This document shows, one piece after another, positions 15,318 to 22,747 of a stretch of 36,231 nucleotides of DNA. The stretch is from JBPCIX01 sp051005875. GTDB taxonomy: Bacteria > Actinomycetota > CADDZG01 > JAHWKV01. Under the pieces are notes generated by a model. That model was not told the DNA's origin, did not search any database, and worked only from the letters and a program-made list of their open reading frames with translations. The DNA lies in assembly GCA_051005875.1 (NCBI GenBank), contig JBPCIX010000028.1:1-36231 (forward strand), read 5' to 3'. The position numbers and the translations under genes were made by a program. The first letter of the stretch is position 1. Each line of letters begins with the position of its first letter.

Positions 15318-16307
15318 CTAGTGGGGCGAGAACTGGGATAGGTCGCAGTGTTGGGGAGGCTTGTCGAACCGCAGCCCCTTAAACGCAGGGGCTCTCAGCT
15401 TTTTGCCGCCGGTAAATTCGCGGTACTCGACCTCGCAAACCTGCTCAGGCCTGGTCCAGCGAGCGCCTTTCAGATTCGGCTTGCTTTTGAACGGGCAAGA
15501 AGACGCTTCCAAAGCCTCCAGCCTTTTCTTTACGACATTCAAAGTCTTATCGGTGAAACCCGTTCCAACCGATCCTATGTAGACAAGATCTCGGCCTTCG
15601 TAAACACCGGCCAGCAACGCCCCAAGAGAATGTCCCCTGCTTCCGAGTCCAGGAGTCCAACCCCCGATGACGCAATCGACGCTATGGACGACTTTGATTT
15701 TCAACCAATCCTTTGTCCGCTTTCCAGGAAGATAGGGACTTAAGACTCGCTTGGCTACAACTCCCTCCAGCCCCCTTGCTTTGGCTGCCTCGAACAGAGC
15801 AATGCCATGCCCCGGTACCGGCTCCGACCTTAGGATTCGCTCCTCGAACTCAATCGAGGAAGACAGCCGATCGAGCCTGCGGGCCAGCGGTTCGGCGCCG
15901 GTCCACCGGCCATCCGCAAAAACCAGATCAAACAAGACTAGGTCCAACTGAACACTTGTGACTCCCCGGCTGATATCGGTTGAACGGGAGAGATTGATGC
16001 GCCGCTGAAGAAGTTCGAAGGACGGCTTTGCGTTTTCGTCGAGCGCAATGATTTCACCATCAAACACTGCGTTGTCCAGTCGAATCTTTCGATGCAGATC
16101 GGAAAACTCAGGATACTGGTGGGTCATATCCCGACCCGAGCGCGAGACCAAGCGAGTCGATCCGCTTTCACAAAATACAAGGGCTCTGACGCCGTCCCAC
16201 TTGACTTCGAACCAGTATTCATCGGAATCGAAGGGCTCGGTCTCCATTGATGCCAGCATTGGCGTGAATACAGGTGGCAATTGAGATACCGGAAGATCGT
16301 TGGCCAT
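15318..16307 (-). CDS. ATP-dependent DNA ligase, LigD ligase-domain type
   Basis: A 329-residue ligase. Motif I is EVKWDGVRAL with Lys36 as the AMP-accepting residue. Other motifs are SRSGRDMTHQYPE, FDGEIIALDE, LVLFDLV, GLEGVVAKR and DWLKIKV, followed by an OB-fold domain (about 215-329) with the LigD-like GGKKLRAPAFKGLRFDK end. It corresponds to the ligase domain of LigD; the polymerase and 3'-phosphoesterase domains of full-length LigD are absent and not encoded elsewhere in the window. Convergent pairing with ku supports an end-joining role. Confidence 0.92.
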   Translation of the reverse strand: MANDLPVSQLPPVFTPMLASMETEPFDSDEYWFEVKWDGVRALVFCESGSTRLVSRSGRDMTHQYPEFSDLHRKIRLDNAVFDGEIIALDENAKPSFELLQRRINLSRSTDISRGVTSVQLDLVLFDLVFADGRWTGAEPLARRLDRLSSSIEFEERILRSEPVPGHGIALFEAAKARGLEGVVAKRVLSPYLPGKRTKDWLKIKVVHSVDCVIGGWTPGLGSRGHSLGALLAGVYEGRDLVYIGSVGTGFTDKTLNVVKKRLEALEASSCPFKSKPNLKGARWTRPEQVCEVEYREFTGGKKLRAPAFKGLRFDKPPQHCDLSQFSPH

Positions 16308-16379
16308 TCCACAACTCTACGGCTGCCACCCGGGCCAGGTTGGACTCGAGTCATGAGTTAGATGCCGTCAACTGGTCTC

Positions 16380-16402
16380 GGTATATGTCAGGAACATATA
16401 CC
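16380..16402. promoter_or_regulatory. Operator-like inverted repeat between ligase and whiB
   Basis: GGTATATGT (16380-16388), 5-base spacer CAGGA, ACATATACC (16394-16402): a perfect 9-bp inverted repeat in the 233-bp gap between the divergent ligase and whiB genes. Size and spacing suit a dimeric regulator. It does not resemble the actinobacterial LexA box. Nothing else in the gap is clear except a GGGTAT at 16464-16469 without a matching -35 at usual distance. Confidence 0.5.
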
Positions 16403-16540
16403 GCACGGTTCTAGGCGGGGGTCGATAGCCATGTTTTGTGGGTCGGGAAGAAAAATAAAATTAGGGTATTGCCTGATTGGTTCTAGTGGACTATTCTGGC
16501 CTTCCTCCACTATTAATGGAGCCGCCCAGGGGGGCTAAAT

Positions 16541-16852
16541 GTGAAAGAAATAACGTTCTACCTAGAACCAGGAACTTCTCCCGAAGGGGACTGGCGCCAG
16601 CAAGCCAACTGTAGAGATATTCGCGATCCCGATCTATTTTTTCCGGTTGGTACAACGGGGAGCGCCTTGGAGCAAATCGCTCAGGCCAAATCCATTTGCC
16701 GGGCTTGCCCGGTCCAGAAAAAGTGCCTCGAGTGGGCCCTGGAGACTCATCAGGATTCTGGCGTGTGGGGCGGACTTTCTGAGGAAGAACGAAAAGTTCT
16801 GGCCCGACGTCGCCGGAACGAAACATACTTGGTGGCCTCGAGTATTCCCTAG
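16541..16852 (+). CDS. WhiB-family iron-sulfur transcription regulator
   Basis: A 103-residue WhiB protein. The cluster ligands are Cys24, Cys53, Cys56 and Cys62 (DWRQQANC...SICRACPVQKKCLEWAL), followed by the family turn GVWGGLSEEER and a basic RRRRN helix for DNA contact. This family is essentially confined to Actinomycetota and their phages, so it is the best taxon marker in the window. GTG start at 16541; an ATG one frame over (16539) is not used. A G-rich ribosome site (AGGGGGG) lies upstream, after a small CTCCA/TGGAG hairpin. It ends exactly in the TAGTGCCCTGA motif. Which WhiB subgroup it belongs to is not clear. Confidence 0.95.
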   Translation: MKEITFYLEPGTSPEGDWRQQANCRDIRDPDLFFPVGTTGSALEQIAQAKSICRACPVQKKCLEWALETHQDSGVWGGLSEEERKVLARRRRNETYLVASSIP

Positions 16853-16866
16853 TGCCCTGAGCACTA
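16850..16866 (+). terminator. Hairpin at the whiB stop codon
   Basis: TAGTGC / GCACTA, 6-bp perfect stem with loop CCTGA, beginning at the TAG stop of whiB. No T tract follows. It shares CTAGTGCCCTGA with the gene ends at 1493 and 36190, so it may be a repeat-derived 3'-end element more than a classical terminator. Confidence 0.45.
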
Positions 16867-16938
16867 ACCCCAACAACAAACTCCCGAAACCCAACAGCCT
16901 CCCGACTCTCCTACCCAACCGCAGCTATTCTGGCGGAG

Positions 16939-17529
16939 GTGATAAGTCTTTCGGTAATTCTCGTTGCCCTTGGCTTGCTGGCCGGCCTTGCAAGAGGAGG
17001 CAAGATTGGCAACATCACGGTAACCAGGTTCCGGCTTGCCTTTCTTGTGTTTGCAGGACTAGGGATTCAGACAGCCGCCGAGTTATATGCGGCCTTCGGT
17101 GATCGTGCCTTCCGCGACGATGGCCGGGGACTGGCAATCCTGGGCATTTCCTATGCTCTGCTAATCATCTTTGTGGCGGCCAACATCCGCCTTCCGGGGG
17201 CTTTGCTAATTGGACTCGGGCTTGCGCTGAATCTCGCCGTAATAATTCCGAACGGCGGTATGCCGGTCTCGTTACGAGCGGCCGCCGCTGCCGGTTTCAA
17301 CCCCTCCGGCTACCTCGAAAGTGCCGTTAAGCATCGTGAGCTTGGCCCTGCAACCAGGTTCCCATTTCTGGCCGACATCATCCCGTTGCCGGTCCTTCGC
17401 AAAGTGATCAGCCCGGGCGACATCGTTCAGGGCCTCGGAATATTTTTCCTGGTCGAAGGCCTGGTCAGATACAACCCAAAAAGGAATCAACCGGGCCAAG
17501 CCTTGATCGCTGACACCGAAACCGGCTGA
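16939..17529 (+). CDS. DUF5317 family membrane protein
   Basis: A 196-residue protein with hydrophobic helices at about residues 2-20, 30-48, 62-82 and 88-105, a conserved loop (NGGMPVSLRAAAAAG) and a C-terminal helix near 165-180 (PGDIVQGLGIFFLVEGLV). The pattern GLLAGLARGGKIGNI at the N-terminus and the NGGMPV motif fit DUF5317, a family of unknown function common in Actinomycetota and Firmicutes. Start taken as GTG 16939, although GGAGG overlaps the codon; no better in-frame start exists. Followed by the palindromic element at 17581. Confidence 0.7.
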   Translation: MISLSVILVALGLLAGLARGGKIGNITVTRFRLAFLVFAGLGIQTAAELYAAFGDRAFRDDGRGLAILGISYALLIIFVAANIRLPGALLIGLGLALNLAVIIPNGGMPVSLRAAAAAGFNPSGYLESAVKHRELGPATRFPFLADIIPLPVLRKVISPGDIVQGLGIFFLVEGLVRYNPKRNQPGQALIADTETG

Positions 17530-17580
17530 AGTGGTTCTGAATATCCCGAGCGAGATTCAAAGCGTCGCCGACCGGGACCT

Positions 17581-17756
17581 AGTGTGCCGAATCGCAAATA
17601 TCCTCGCATTCGAACGTGCCTGCATCCCCAATTGCGGCGTTGCGATCGGCTTCGCCTCTTCGCTTGCGTACCTTCAGGTACGCGGCGCTCGTCGCGCCTT
17701 GCACTTGGGGCTCAGGCACGCTCTCTAGTGCAAGCCTATTTGCGATTCGGCACACT
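17581..17756. repeat. Palindromic intergenic element with 20-bp perfect ends, copy A
   Basis: AGTGTGCCGAATCGCAAATA (17581-17600) is exactly repeated in inverse at 17737-17756. Inside are a second arm pair (CGTGCCTG...CCCCAA against TTGGGG...CAGGCACG) and a central hairpin GCGTACC-TTCA-GGTACGC. The core at 17660-17698 matches the element at 10615-10650. It lies between a DUF5317 gene and a convergent peptidase gene and encodes nothing recognisable. The whole 176 bp could fold into one long hairpin. Confidence 0.8.
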
Positions 17757-17782
17757 GGCCTTTGGCTTAAGCGGCCGGTGTT

Positions 17783-18547
17783 TCAGCGGCCGGTCGCCGA
17801 GAAATGCTGGTAGTCCTTGGAATTCGTCCAGCTGCCGCCCCAACTCCAACCAATTGAGCGGAAGGCCTTCACGACAATACCGTTGCCCAGGATCATCCCC
17901 ATGCGCCGGTCGGTCCTATCGGCGAAGGGCTTCCCTCTTGGTGATTCGACCTCGCCGCTTCTGGTGACGAACGGGTTCTGGACCGGATTGATATCCAGGG
18001 CCCTGCCGTAAGAATGTTCCGACCACACATCACTTCCTGCCACCTTCCGGCAGTTGAATGCTGAAGTGTTGTTGGCTTCGACTGATTTGTCGTCGTCGGC
18101 CTGGTAGTTGTCTATGAGCTCCATCTTGTCGATTGGGAAACGCTCGTCGAAAAGCTTTTGCATCACTGAAACAACCCCGGCTGCCTGATCTTGGTGAACC
18201 ACAAGTTCCCCCCGGCGAACCTTCGAGTCGAAACCCCAGAAGCTGACCGTGGCAAGTCTGAGGTCTGAAACCGGGACGGGACAGCCTTCACGCCAGGAAT
18301 AGGGCATCCGGTTAGACGAGACGGAAGTAACCGTCGAGGAGAACAAGGGATCCGCGGAGGGGATCGGGGCAGGCAGAGTAGGCAGCACACTGGATTCAGT
18401 CGAGGGCGAAGGCACGCCCGAGGGTTCGGCATAACGTGATTTTGTGTGCGGATTGCTCGCTGGCCGTTGACTACAAGAGCCCGCTAGAAGCAAGATGGCG
18501 ACAGCCGCTAAGGTGGATTGTGATGATAAAGGCAGGCGGACATTCAC
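17783..18547 (-). CDS. M15-family peptidoglycan peptidase, lipoprotein-like
   Basis: A 254-residue exported protein. A signal peptide with a near-lipobox (LLLAGSC, Cys25) is followed by a Ser/Pro-rich linker (about 30-80) and an M15-type D-Ala-D-Ala or L-Ala-D-Glu carboxypeptidase domain. Zinc-ligand motifs are SEHSYGRALDIN (His and Asp) and the C-terminal DYQHFS (His). It would cut stem peptides in the cell wall. The divergent neighbour, only 25 bases away start to start, is an amidase lipoprotein, so the two wall hydrolases are likely co-regulated. Confidence 0.85.
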   Translation of the reverse strand: MNVRLPLSSQSTLAAVAILLLAGSCSQRPASNPHTKSRYAEPSGVPSPSTESSVLPTLPAPIPSADPLFSSTVTSVSSNRMPYSWREGCPVPVSDLRLATVSFWGFDSKVRRGELVVHQDQAAGVVSVMQKLFDERFPIDKMELIDNYQADDDKSVEANNTSAFNCRKVAGSDVWSEHSYGRALDINPVQNPFVTRSGEVESPRGKPFADRTDRRMGMILGNGIVVKAFRSIGWSWGGSWTNSKDYQHFSATGR

Positions 18548-18572
18548 GGAGCAATAAGGTTAGCAACTCAAG

Positions 18573-19670
18573 ATGAAAACAGGACGCCAAAACATCACCA
18601 GCATTTGTGTGCTCATTTCCTTAGTCATGGCCGGATGCGTGAACTCCAAGCGGGAGGCCGGAGATACCGGGCGACCTCCTTCGCCTGCTGCTTCGGCAGC
18701 GAGTACCCCTGCCGCGAGTACCCCAAGGCCGGGCAGCCTGGTGCTTGTCCCGGTCCCCTCGCCGACTGCCGGCCGCCAGACGGCCCCCCTGGCGGCGCCG
18801 GGGGTCCTGAAGATCGGCGCATCCGGAACCGAGTTAACTCTGTCTCCCGGCGGTCCACCCGCTGGCCGGCTGCGACCGGGAGTTCAGGTCCCTTTCTCCG
18901 CCGTTTCCAACGGCCTCGCGAAGGTAGTTACGCCATGCGAACTCACCCGATGGATCCCGCTTGCCTCCGCGACTGCTCTGCCACGGCCGCAGGTAGTTCT
19001 CGACCCAGGTCACGGCGGTAAGGAAACGGGTGCGACAGGACCGTCAGGTCTTGCCGAGAAGACGATCAACCTGGCGATAGCTTCCAAGGCTGCCGAGCTT
19101 CTTGGGGCCCGCGGAATAGAAACGATGATCACCAGGACCGATGACTACCGCGCTACTCTAGGTTTTCGAACCGCTCTAGCTTCCGCGGCGCGGCCGGATC
19201 TCATGATTTCTATCCACCACAATGCCGACCCAGACGGAAAGACGGATCGCCCCGGCAGTGAGACTTACTATCAGATCGGCGCCCCGGCCTCGAAGCGACT
19301 GGCAGGGCTGATGTACGAGGAGGCCATTCGCGTGCTTACGCCTTTGAAAGCCGATTGGGTGGGCGACACCGATGCCGGCGCAAAATGGCGTCCCAATAGT
19401 AGTGGCGGCGACTATTACGGAATTTTGAGATTGGCCCGCCGGGCAGGCGTAACAGCGATCCTTGCGGAAATGGCCTTCGTGTCTAATCCCTCCGAGGAAG
19501 CGCTTCTCGGAAAGGAGGAAACGCGTGATCTCGAGGCAGAAGCCGTCGCGCAGGCCGTTACGCGGTTTCTAGGCTCCAAGGACCCCGGAAGCGGATTCAC
19601 GACGCCCTACCCAAGAAGTGCACCGGCGGGCCCCGGAGGGGGCCGCACCGGCTGCACAGACCCCTCTTAG
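18573..19670 (+). CDS. N-acetylmuramoyl-L-alanine amidase (Amidase_3), lipoprotein
   Basis: A 365-residue exported amidase that cleaves the bond between muramic acid and the stem peptide. Lipobox LVMAGC (Cys21 or so), then a Pro/Ala/Ser-rich linker to about residue 75, an SH3-like region (about 80-135), and the zinc amidase domain from VVLDPGHGGKETGA (first His) through SIHHNADPD (second His) to ILAEMAFVSNPSEE (catalytic Glu). A Gly/Pro-rich tail ends the protein. Start ATG 25 bases from the divergent M15 gene. Followed by a hairpin at 19695. Confidence 0.93.
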   Translation: MKTGRQNITSICVLISLVMAGCVNSKREAGDTGRPPSPAASAASTPAASTPRPGSLVLVPVPSPTAGRQTAPLAAPGVLKIGASGTELTLSPGGPPAGRLRPGVQVPFSAVSNGLAKVVTPCELTRWIPLASATALPRPQVVLDPGHGGKETGATGPSGLAEKTINLAIASKAAELLGARGIETMITRTDDYRATLGFRTALASAARPDLMISIHHNADPDGKTDRPGSETYYQIGAPASKRLAGLMYEEAIRVLTPLKADWVGDTDAGAKWRPNSSGGDYYGILRLARRAGVTAILAEMAFVSNPSEEALLGKEETRDLEAEAVAQAVTRFLGSKDPGSGFTTPYPRSAPAGPGGGRTGCTDPS

Positions 19671-19694
19671 AGGAATTCCATGGGCCGAAAGCAA

Positions 19695-19723
19695 AGAGAC
19701 GGCCCTCTTTTGGGACCGCCTCT
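19695..19723. terminator. Bidirectional hairpin between amidase gene and tRNA
   Basis: AGAGACGGCCC and GGGACCGCCTCT pair almost fully (one A/C mismatch, one extra base) around loop TCTTTT. It lies 24 bases after the amidase stop and 30 bases beyond the 3' end of the convergent tRNA, so it can stop transcription from both sides. Confidence 0.65.
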
Positions 19724-19753
19724 ATCTGGCCTTTGACCTACCCTTTTTCTTCG

Positions 19754-19827
<74 letters not shown>

Positions 19828-19876
19828 TAAAGAGGTTATCACCAGGTGGAAAACTACTCCACCGAGGTGAAAGATC

Positions 19877-22729
19877 CTAGGCTGGCTTGGTCGTTGGCGT
19901 GGCCGCCGGCGTTGGCGTTGGCGTGGCCTCGGGGGCGGCCCCTTGGAGCGCCTGTTTGGCTGCTGCCAGTTCGTTCCCATAAGTGGCCCAGTCCCCTGCC
20001 CTTGCCGCTGCATCTGCCTTGGTTAGGTGGTCCAATGCTTGGGCCGCCAGCGACGAAGCGCTGCTGCCGGGCTGCGGCGTTGGGGCGGCCCCATCCGGTG
20101 GTTGGACCGGAGTTCCTGGCGCCGCGTTGCCCACCAGCCGTTGAATCGCCTCCGGCAAAGACTTGCCCAAAACCACCTTTTCCCCAGACGCCAGCGCTAC
20201 GAACTTCAGCTCGGGTATGGCGTTGTTGTCGGCCTGGAGAAAGATCGGCTGCACATACAAAATTGCGTCGCCCAGGGGAATTACGAGCAGGTCTCCGAAC
20301 TGCAGGTTCGAGCCGGCCGTGCCGAGAAGGGTTCTTTCCCTGGAGAAAGCAGGGTCTGCATTGATTCTCGCGTGGATCTGACCCACCCCGAAAATCGTTT
20401 TTGTCTTTGGGAATCGGAAGTCGGTAATCTCACCATAGGTGGCCGGATCCGAGTTGGCTGCCAAGTAGGCGACCATGTTCGGCTTACCCTTGGGATTCAT
20501 GGGCAAGATCAAGGAAAAGTTCTCACTCTTGGCGCCGGGTAACTTCATCTGCACGTAATAAGGCTGAACTTCTTCGCCCTGATTGGCAGGTGTAACGTCC
20601 GAGAGATCTCCGAGCTTTTGGCGGCTGGCATCCTTGGGAATTACCCATAAGTTTTTTCTAGTGAAAAAATCGACGGGGTCGGTCAGATGGTAACGAGCGT
20701 AGGTGAAGCTTTGTATCCGGAACAAATCTTCCGGATAGCGAATGTGCTCTCTCAAGCTAGGCGGCATATCGCCGGCATCGTTAAATAGGACCGGGAAGGC
20801 CTTGCGCCAGGCCTGAATGATGGGGTCCTTTTTATCCCAAACGTAAAACTTGATCGAGCCGTCGTACGCGTCGACCGTGGCTTTCACGGAATTGCGGATG
20901 TAGTTGTTTGTCCCTGCAAAACTGACGCTTCCATCTGTTGCCTGGGTTCGGGAACTGAAATCAAGCCGCTCCGAATAGGGATACATGTTCGACGTGGTGT
21001 AAGCGTCCACCATCCACACAATGCGACCATCGGTGATTACCGGATAGGGATCACCGTCAAAGGATAGAAACGGCGCTGCGGCTGTAAGTCGCTCCTTGAT
21101 TCTCCTTCGAAACAAGATTTTGGTGTCGGGCTGAGCGAGCCCACTGATGGCAAGGTTGACGTTACGAAAGCGCCAGGCAAGCGCCGCGCGGCGAACCGGA
21201 TTCTTCAGCGCAACACCGCCCTTGCCCGCATACCGGGTATAGCGCTTGCCACTTTGTTCGTCGTAATCAAGTTCTTGTTCCTTCGTCCTAACCAAGGAAT
21301 AGTCGAAGATCCGCTCGCCGTAGTAAATGCCACCCTGCTTGATTTTCAACGCGGGGGAATCAGAGCGCGACGGAATGCCTTGAGCCAGGAACTTTGGCTG
21401 TCCCTCAGGGCCGGCTTCGTTGGTAGGGCTGACCACGACCCCATAGCCGTGGGTGAACGAGATCTTATTTGTGACCCATGCGGCGGTCTCCAGGTTGGTT
21501 AGATCCAACTCTCGAGCCGAAATCATGACTTGCCGCTGCTGGCCACCGATTCGGTAGCGATCGACATCCACATCGTTGAATTCGTAGTAAGTCTGAAATT
21601 CCTCGAGAGAACGGTAGGCGGTTTTCAGAAGTTCAGGGTCGAACAGCCTTATGTTGTCGATAGTTTGCGGATTCTCATCGAACTGCTGCTTGGTAACCTC
21701 GGTCTTTGCCGGATATTCCTTGACGTCTATTCCATCAAGGGCATACGCGGTACGTGTCGCCTGGATGTTTTTCTGTATGAATTTCCGCTCTTTTTGAATC
21801 TGAGCAGGCTCAACACGCAGCCTCTGAATCACAAATGGAAATACACCTGCTGCGAGAACCGAAACCAAAAACCACAATCCGACCGCCGTCAACGGCAACG
21901 CCCAACCCTTGAACCGGATATTCACCAAGAACAAAATGGCGCCAATTATCGAGATGATCACAAGGAGCTTGAGCGCAGGCAACTCGGCGTTAATATCGGT
22001 ATAGGAGGCACCGGTTACATCACCCCTGGTGGAGTACAGAAGCTGAAATTGGTCCAACCGGTAGCCCCAGGCCCGGACCAAAGCAATCAAACCTATCAAC
22101 ACCGATAGGTGCGCTTTTACCTGAGGGGTTACCCGGCCGACGGTGGCCTGCGGTCTGATCCCGCCCGTCAGATAGTGGGCGCCCGCCGTTACCAACGTGA
22201 TAATGACGAGGCTTGAGAAAATCCATCCGTAGGCGACTTGAAGCATCGGCAGACGGAAAACGAAAAAACCGATGTCACGGCCAAACACCGGGTCGGTCCG
22301 GCCGAAATTCGTGGCATTGGTAAAGAGCAAGAAGCGATCCCATTGCGGCGCCAATCCACCCGCAAACACAAGCGCTAGAAATGCACTGCCGCCAATTGAG
22401 ATCCAACGGAAATAAGGCAACATCAGCTGCCTGTACCGTTGCAGGGGATCCTCGACGCTTGCGAGAATGTGCCGGTCGGGCATCAAGCGTCCCACTACCA
22501 GCAGGTTGGCCAGCGTGAAGACGAAAAAGGCAAGCCCGAATATTCCAGCCACCAGCAATTTCGTAGCAAAGACTTTTGTGAAGACTTGCTTAAAGCCGAC
22601 TTCCTCGAACCAAAGCAAATCGGTATAGAAAGCCACAACGGTCGAAATCGAGAAAAATCCAACAGTCAATATCGCAATTAAGGCGCCGCGCCAACGCGAG
22701 CCCCGCCGGACGTTAATTCTCTGTGCCAT
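19877..22729 (-). CDS. UPF0182 family large membrane protein
   Basis: A 950-residue protein of the UPF0182/COG1615 family, common in Actinomycetota and of unknown function. Seven or so membrane helices occupy about residues 15-300 (starting GALIAILTVGFFSISTVVAF). A large outside domain follows (about 310-850), with conserved stretches such as WVTNKISFTHGYGVV, RPFWVIPKDAS-like KNLWVIPKD and YYVQMKLPG. The end is a low-complexity Pro/Thr/Ala tail (PTPTPAATPTTKPA). It starts 18 bases after the DivIVA-domain gene, so the two are probably co-transcribed. Confidence 0.92.
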   Translation of the reverse strand: MAQRINVRRGSRWRGALIAILTVGFFSISTVVAFYTDLLWFEEVGFKQVFTKVFATKLLVAGIFGLAFFVFTLANLLVVGRLMPDRHILASVEDPLQRYRQLMLPYFRWISIGGSAFLALVFAGGLAPQWDRFLLFTNATNFGRTDPVFGRDIGFFVFRLPMLQVAYGWIFSSLVIITLVTAGAHYLTGGIRPQATVGRVTPQVKAHLSVLIGLIALVRAWGYRLDQFQLLYSTRGDVTGASYTDINAELPALKLLVIISIIGAILFLVNIRFKGWALPLTAVGLWFLVSVLAAGVFPFVIQRLRVEPAQIQKERKFIQKNIQATRTAYALDGIDVKEYPAKTEVTKQQFDENPQTIDNIRLFDPELLKTAYRSLEEFQTYYEFNDVDVDRYRIGGQQRQVMISARELDLTNLETAAWVTNKISFTHGYGVVVSPTNEAGPEGQPKFLAQGIPSRSDSPALKIKQGGIYYGERIFDYSLVRTKEQELDYDEQSGKRYTRYAGKGGVALKNPVRRAALAWRFRNVNLAISGLAQPDTKILFRRRIKERLTAAAPFLSFDGDPYPVITDGRIVWMVDAYTTSNMYPYSERLDFSSRTQATDGSVSFAGTNNYIRNSVKATVDAYDGSIKFYVWDKKDPIIQAWRKAFPVLFNDAGDMPPSLREHIRYPEDLFRIQSFTYARYHLTDPVDFFTRKNLWVIPKDASRQKLGDLSDVTPANQGEEVQPYYVQMKLPGAKSENFSLILPMNPKGKPNMVAYLAANSDPATYGEITDFRFPKTKTIFGVGQIHARINADPAFSRERTLLGTAGSNLQFGDLLVIPLGDAILYVQPIFLQADNNAIPELKFVALASGEKVVLGKSLPEAIQRLVGNAAPGTPVQPPDGAAPTPQPGSSASSLAAQALDHLTKADAAARAGDWATYGNELAAAKQALQGAAPEATPTPTPAATPTTKPA

Positions 22730-22747
22730 CAGCCCAGCATAATGCTG

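Noticed and set aside
16433..16469. SigB-type promoter for whiB (GTTTTG and GGGTAT)
   Set aside because: The spacer is 25 bases, far outside the 12-17 range.
21530..22108. 192-residue frame antisense to the UPF0182 gene
   Set aside because: Its composition is that of a mirror frame over a strongly conserved gene; no domain or ribosome site supports it.
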